From Gracilariopsis chorda (lineage: Eukaryota; Rhodophyta; Florideophyceae; Gracilariales; Gracilariaceae), in the NCBI GenBank assembly GCA_003194525.1, contig NBIV01000521.1:1-24012 (forward strand): DNA of 24,012 nucleotides. The letters run 5' to 3'. Both the position numbers and the translations under genes were made by a program. The notes under the pieces were generated by a model. The model saw nothing but the letters and a program-made list of their open reading frames with translations, was not told where the DNA came from and made no database searches. Shown here piece after piece: positions 18,874 to 24,012 of the stretch. Positions within the stretch are counted from its first letter, which is position 1. Every line of letters starts with the position of its first letter.

Positions 18874-20196
18874 TTGAGCATTAATCTCGAGCTGAGTAAA
18901 TTGTAACCCTTTAGCTACGAAAGCAGAAGCTTATGCGTTATCATCTGCACAGGTTCACTCGCTGACCTGCTGAAAATCATGAACTATCACAACACTTGTT
19001 ACCAACAGAAGAAAACAGTCAGGAACGAGTGAGGAGAAGAGTCGTATACGAACTGAAGCAGTCGTTCGTGATTGAGTATCCGTCAAGCCAAACCTTTGCC
19101 TTCAGATATTCTGATCCGTTTCTCAATCATGACCCCCTCCGTAACACCGCTTCGTCTCCTGTTAATACTACGTGATTTCATGCTACCAAGGGTAACTTCA
19201 CCAGTAAAAGCATGCGAACGAAGCTGTAGTATTTCGGATTGCCAGAATTTGCATTCCACGAAGTGTAGTTTCTACGAAGGTAGTTGGGCACGTGCACCTC
19301 GCCTTCACGTGGTGTGCCTGACTCCGATCTCTCTTCACCGGGCGGAGCGAAATGAGAACGCAGACGGATCTCCAACGGAGGCCAAGGACGGATGTGAAAA
19401 GTTCAAAATCGGAAAAGCAGACAAGCATACGCATCTTGCAGCTCAATTGTCGCGGTCTTCTTGGCGCCGCCAAACGCGCACAGCTTTAGAAGCAGGCCCA
19501 TGTCGTTTTTCGATGCCCGCGGACGAATGCAGCCCGTAGAGATTTGTTAGCTGGTCTCCCAAGGAGCGTAAGAAAAGTATACAACAGTTAATTCGACATG
19601 AGCCACAGAAGTTCTTGGCCTTCCTGAAGAGAGAAAGCTTTTACTGAAAGCTCTCCTTCAGCTTAGTAATAGGAAACTGTTGACCACAATAAAGAAGAAG
19701 AACGAAGGTAGTTCCATACAAAACTATCGCACACCGAATACCCCTGTGAATTGGTTTCCTACTTTCGAAAACATACAAATGCGCAGAATGACGCTCACCT
19801 GTCATTATCGAGGAGGGCTCGAACAAAATCAGACCTCCAAAATGAACATGACACATCAGGGTTGCGCTTCGTAGCTGGCTGCGAATCTGTCATATTGAAT
19901 GTATGTATCCACACGACCTCAAAGAGCGCACAACCTGCGAAAGCGTGGCGGAAAGGCCCATAGACTTCGTCATAGACCAATCATGTCTCGAATATCGTAC
20001 ATCCATCCTCTTTGGGAAGCCGGTCGGGTGTCTATGATACCCCGAGACCAAGCCGACGATCGATATTGAACCGATGTAAAGGGTTCTCGGAAAGGGCTAA
20101 ACGGATACCCCAAGGGTAGTCGCTCCCATGCCATGCACCAACGGTAAACGGTACGTGTACAACTCTAAAACCATAAAAGACTGAATCTTCAACATT
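18874..20196. other. intergenic stretch without a recognised gene
   Basis: It lies between the convergent ends of the intact recombinase gene and the minus-strand recombinase pseudogene. The longest open frame (155 codons, 19072-19539, not starting with a plain ATG context) resembles nothing known. No terminal repeat that would mark the end of a transposon was found. Confidence 0.4.
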
Positions 20197-21732
20197 TTAG
20201 ATCTTCTCTAGACATCTGGCAAGCTCGCTCGCTATAGCTTTATACTCGGCAGAACCACGAACTCCAACGCACTTCTTCACCTGTGTCGATGTGGTGTTCA
20301 GATGTCGGGCAAGCACGTCGAGAACTTGCCCTTCTGTATGACCATGAAACAGTTCGTTTTCACGAAATCCCTTCAAAAAAAACGCTCATTGCACTGCGTT
20401 TTAACGAATTAGGGAAACAGAAGACATTTCTGGACACCTCTGATCTGCGTACTTGTGAAATTCGTAGGATACTTGCCATGGCCTCATACGCATACCGCTC
20501 CTCGTGCTGACTAACAATGGTCTGGATGTTCCTGTTAGTTGCACTTCATGAGTCAACGATGATATAATTGGAAGTATCACTTTCACTTGAAATCGAATGA
20601 ATCTCGCTGACTTGGCCGTTAAACTCACCATAGGAAGTCCTAGAGCCGCTGCTCTTCTTCCGCGAAGCGACTCAAACTGCACTGATCCGGCCGTGGCAGC
20701 GTTTTCAAGAATCCCCTCCAGTTCTTCGTCACCCGGTACTTCCATCTCCGAAATGGTGAGCGGGTTTTGCCCACCTGACCCAATAACTACGTACGCAACG
20801 AAGGTACATGTCCATTTTGAAACAAAGTTAGCCAATGCGAGACTAGAATATTCAGGGTCGCGGCGCTTTCGGAGTTGTACTGAGCTATCATATCGTTGAG
20901 GTCAGCATGAGCAAGCCGAAAGCAAGTCTTAAGCAAGTGCAAGGAGTTAGTCGGTTTCACTTTCTGAGGTGGACGCTTCGCTCCAGTCTTTCTTAGATAT
21001 GCACTGATTACATCATCCAAGTATCGTGAGACTCGCTCAAGACTGGCAGATCTACTCATTGATCTTGCGAGTCCGGAGGCAAGCATGCACACTTTTTTAA
21101 GGTGCCTTGCTTTCCGTTGTACGGTTCTCGGGGAGAAACATTCAACATGAAAATCTACGAAACGTTGCACGACTTCTAGAACCGCCACAGTGCCAAGAGA
21201 GCATCCATTTGGTATGCATCATTCCTGCGGCACACGCACGAGATATACAGAGTCTTAGAAACTGCGACACAGTGTTTGATAGCCTTCGGAACTCGTCACT
21301 ACCTTGGGAGAGGTTCCATTGCTCTTTGGGCTTCCAAAACACGTCATGGATCTTCCAAAGCCCTAGGCAGTTATCCGCGGTTGCGTTGACGCCTTCATAT
21401 TGCTCTCCATTGCCCCACACTCGGGACAAGCGTGAGAGCTTGGAACTACTCGTTGAGAAGAATCTAGGCTGAGATGAGCAAATGCTCTGCAGATTCTGTA
21501 GCCATAAACGCTGTGCTTCACGAGCTCTTGCGTTTGCTTAGAAATCCCGAATCAGTTTGAGTCTCTAAGCCTGCTGGGCGTTCGAATTCAGCGCTTCGTT
21601 GTGATCGTGTGTTTCTTCTTCCAGGCTGGCGATCTGAACCAAAGCCGTCTCAACATGCTTCTTGAGGCACTTTCGAGATACCGATACCTCATATTCAGGA
21701 CGTTCTTCAAACCTTCTCTTAGTGCCACGCAT
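20197..21732 (-). pseudogene. divergent tyrosine recombinase, inactivated
   Basis: It aligns by eye along most of its length with the intact recombinase at 17062-18873. In order: RLWLQNLQSICSSQPRFF (versus RWYEQLRHLEMCHPKLF), ATADNCLGLWKIHDVFWKPK, RLSNTVSQFLRLCI, VVQRFVDFHVECFSPRTV, GSGGQNPLTISEM, and a C-terminal EGQVLDVLARHLNTTSTQVK. The reading frame shifts near 21180 and again near 20840, and in-frame stops lie at 21565-21567, 21538-21540, 20401-20403 and 20386-20388. Residues matching Arg414, Arg535 and Tyr579 are Asn, Ile and Cys. A coiled-coil-like N-terminal piece (21568-21732) has no match in the intact gene. Similarity is low, so it is an old relative, not a recent copy. Confidence 0.83.
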
Positions 21733-21949
21733 CAGCCTGTTGGTATCGTTGGGATCACCAATGGGTAATCGTAATAGCTAATAGGATTGAGCAGTGCGGT
21801 CGCAAACTCGCGATAGTTTGTCTCAGGCGGAGCTTTGAGAACCTTCGGTTAAGTTGGCTCTCTTTCTGAGGTGGGGACAACTCTAAGAGAATACAGGACA
21901 ACTTGAGAAATGGCCGTTGTCGATCTTTCAATGTGACCCTTCAATAAGA

Positions 21950-21982
21950 GCCAACGTTTCTCCTGGGGGAAAAAACGTTGGC
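21950..21982. repeat. hairpin with 10-base perfect arms
   Basis: GCCAACGTTT (21950-21959) and AAACGTTGGC (21973-21982) pair perfectly around a 13-base G-rich loop. It is among the strongest simple hairpins in the window. Confidence 0.8.
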
Positions 21983-22109
21983 AAGCGAATAGAGCGACAC
22001 CCGTGGCTTTCTGAGAATGAGCTTACCGGAATCTGACCCTTGGTCTGGATTTTTGGGGGTCCAACATTTGCCTACTGCTTGGCTTGGTCCAATCGAAGGC
22101 ACAATCCTG

Positions 22110-22310
22110 AATGGCGGGAAAGCAAAGCAGGAGGATACGGCAATAGCATACGTTCGAAGTGAAAGGGAGTGGCGGAACCATTGATGTCGGCAGCTAGAGG
22201 GATACGGCAACAGCTGTATACTTAGAAGTTGGACATTTGGGGGGAACCATCGGTTGTTTGCACTGCCAAACAGCTTGCCAAGCCAGATGCAGGAAAAACT
22301 TCCCGCCATT
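22110..22310. repeat. 11-base inverted repeats 179 bases apart
   Basis: AATGGCGGGAA at 22110-22120 is the exact reverse complement of TTCCCGCCATT at 22300-22310. The interval has the size of a small MITE, but the pairing does not extend beyond the arms and no target-site duplication was seen. Confidence 0.55.
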
Positions 22311-22456
22311 TTGTATGTCATGGTTGACAACTATTTATTCTTCGGTACCGATGCACGGCGGGTAACGCTACCTTTGTAAGGGTTTACCGCTCGTACCTTT
22401 GTACATTCGTACCGACCGCTGTGTAAGTTTTCTTCTAGTGTACCTTCGTATATGAC

Positions 22457-22473
22457 GTTACCCACTGGGTAAC
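22457..22473. repeat. palindrome GTTACCC-ACT-GGGTAAC abutting module B
   Basis: Seven-base perfect arms with a three-base loop, ending exactly at the base where the module B match begins. Module A has a GGTAAC/GGTACC palindromic stretch nearby (16123-16152), though about 70 bases further away. Confidence 0.75.
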
Positions 22474-23645
22474 GGTCACAACGTGGTTATAATGCCACGT
22501 GGTGATGTGGAGAGCCTTTGGTTGGTGGATCCACCAATATACAGCTAGCTGTATTTCGCCAACGCAGGATAACTTGCGCGTTCTATGTCCTAACCGCCCC
22601 CTTTTGCTACGAGCGTGCTGAAACGTGACCCTTGTGGAACAAACTCTCGTGCGTGAGGAACAATGGCCAAATCACTCACAAGCAGAGTTCATACTGTCAT
22701 CAGGCGACGCTGCGCAAAGAACAAAACGCTTGAGCTTTTTGTACTGCATCATAAAGGAGCAGGATTAGCGTATCCGTCATCTTTTCAGGGGCTCCCAGAT
22801 AAACCATCACTTTCTTGGCATCCCGAGCGGGGATGACAGTGGCCCGAAAGGTTGGACGTATCAGTTGCTGTGCATCAAACGCAACGACGTATACTCAATG
22901 CATTGAAGCACTTTTGAACGCATTCTTTAGGAAGACTTGTATGGATTCAACTTTGATCTCACGCAAGAGCTTTTCCGGTGAGTGCACGTTACACCCACTA
23001 GGGTTGCTCTCTCTGACGCACATGGGGAAGATTCTACCGTTGCAACAAGAGCCCGACGCAGCTTTCTGCTACAAAGTGGGGCTGAATTTGTGTGGATCCA
23101 TTCCGACGCTCCCAAAATAGCACATTCAGGATACTTTTTTAACCAAAACTTGTGCAGTTGCTTCCGAGTGAAGATTTTCCGACAGGTGCTTTGCCGGGAG
23201 AGATCAAGGTTCAGATATTTGCCATGGCATATCACGTGTTTGGGGGGGCTTCGTGGAGAAGTCAACCCTCTCTATATTAAGCGTTCTAGTGCAAGTCCCC
23301 ACGCTCTCCCGTATAGATGGCTACCCACACTGCCACGAGATCCTCGATCATTCCAAGAGACTGTCTTGTTCGTCTTCAACACCAGCCACATTTCTCCTGT
23401 TCACTTTGCAGGCATGGACGCCATATCGTTCGAGGAATTCAAATCTGTCGCATGATCTGCCTCACGAATATGATGCAGTTTACCCTCAACACCAATTTGC
23501 GCTGCAGGAGCACAGAAGCTGTCACCTGAGATCCGTTGGGGATATGAAGCTACGTATCCGCCCACAACTCAGGAAGAAGTCATCACGGAAGAAGCTGTCG
23601 AAGATGTCGAATTTATGCTTCAGGTCTTCCAAAGGACCCACCTCA
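22473..23645 (+). repeat. module B: second copy of the recombinase upstream module
   Basis: The same order and orientation as module A (16220-17391): edge inverted repeat at 22477-22504, the CATCCC hairpin at 22819-22835, a TATA-like site with an extra T at about 23272-23280, and the start codon at 23317. Differences are mainly single-base gains or losses in homopolymers, including C runs inside the N-terminal coding part. Beyond 23645 the sequence no longer matches module A. Confidence 0.93.
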
Positions 23646-24012
23646 ACGCACATTATCCAACCTGTCTCTGATGTTGAACCTGAGGCACATAGTTTGTGTT
23701 TAAGTTCATCAGCAGAATTCTGTTCCATAGAAACAATCAATCTCGTGTCTGATGTAGAATTGGAAACCGAGAGGGTTCGTGACTCAGTCGAACATGTTAC
23801 TGAGATGGAATCTGAGATGGAGCAGGAACACAAAGCGACAGTGACGTTATTGACCTTGTGTCCGAAGGAGATCTGAGACATCTACCGGTGTAAAAGGGGA
23901 GGATTGCGGGGAGAGCCCTCCAATGGCAATGGAAACGTGACAAGTCGAACAGAAGCTGCCTGGAGGTTTAGAATCAAGGCTCTGAAGAAAAAGAACCCGA
24001 GAATCTTTGATA
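23317..24012 (+). pseudogene. third tyrosine recombinase, 5' part, frameshifted and cut by the window edge
   Basis: It opens with the same ATG and first codons as the intact gene (MATHTA), but several one-base indels (C runs near 23333 and 23386, an extra C near 23449, others near 23480-23525) shift the frame. The shared frame is regained at RSVGDMKLRIRPQLRKKSSR and leaves module homology at 23645. The following acidic stretch (VSDVEPEAH, VSDVELETE, EMESEMEQE) is unlike the intact gene. A TGA at 23874-23876 interrupts the frame, which continues as SRTEAAWRFRIKALKKKNPR, matching the region around RSYESRWYEQLRHLEMCHPK in the intact protein. The catalytic half lies outside the window, so it cannot be judged. 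Confidence 0.78.

Larger units (their letters stand above)
21733..22472. other. intergenic stretch with inverted repeats, no gene recognised
   Basis: A 129-codon minus-strand frame (21941-22330) crosses a strong hairpin and resembles no family, so I do not call it a gene. The direct repeat GGATACGGCAAYAGC occurs at 22133-22147 and 22200-22214. The right end is rich in GGTAAC/GGTACC-like boxes just before module B. Confidence 0.4.

Noticed and set aside
19072..19539. A 155-codon plus-strand frame downstream of the recombinase
   Set aside because: No family resemblance and no start or promoter evidence.
21941..22330. A 129-codon minus-strand frame
   Set aside because: It spans a perfect hairpin and repeats, has no recognisable motif, and has no counterpart elsewhere in the window.
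1..24012. tRNA genes, rRNA or CRISPR arrays
   Set aside because: Scanning for tRNA B-box-like sequence and for regularly spaced repeats gave no convincing candidate on either strand.

Overview
The window looks like nuclear DNA of a eukaryote. It holds a chromoviral-type Ty3/gypsy retrotransposon, a decayed bifunctional HIS7 (HisH-HisF fusion) gene and three relatives of a eukaryotic tyrosine recombinase, with long gene-poor gaps and no bacterial operon structure. Fused HIS7 is known from fungi, plants and algae. The remnant here begins with a Ser/Ala/Arg-rich leader that resembles a plastid transit peptide, so an alga is my best guess, but the sequence does not settle the organism.

Layout. 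Positions 1-7728 carry a minus-strand Ty3/gypsy element in the order gag, protease, RT, RNase H, integrase, ending in a polypurine tract at 1378-1391. Every part is recognisable and every part is broken by stops or frameshifts. From 7729 to 9490 there is probable leader and flank; I could not find a second LTR copy. From 9491 to about 10690 the DNA is AT-rich and apparently non-coding, ending in a cluster of hairpins. From 10698 to about 12070 lies the plus-strand HIS7 pseudogene, with glutaminase and cyclase halves spread over all three frames. From 13581 to 14843 there is an intact 420-codon minus-strand ORF that I do not recognise.

The right third (16220-24012) is a recombinase island. An intact 603-codon tyrosine recombinase gene (17062-18873, plus) has its own TATA box. 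A dead, divergent relative lies on the minus strand (20197-21732) and has lost the equivalents of three catalytic residues. A third copy (23317 to the window end, plus) repeats about 1.17 kb of the first gene's upstream region and N-terminus (16220-17391 versus 22473-23645) and then switches abruptly to a different body. The repeated module is mostly non-coding, starts at a conserved inverted repeat, and each copy is preceded by GGTAAC/GGTACC-type boxes. This promoter-plus-N-terminus module with diverged bodies is the most unusual thing in the window. The simplest reading is a Crypton-like YR transposon family with chimeric copies.
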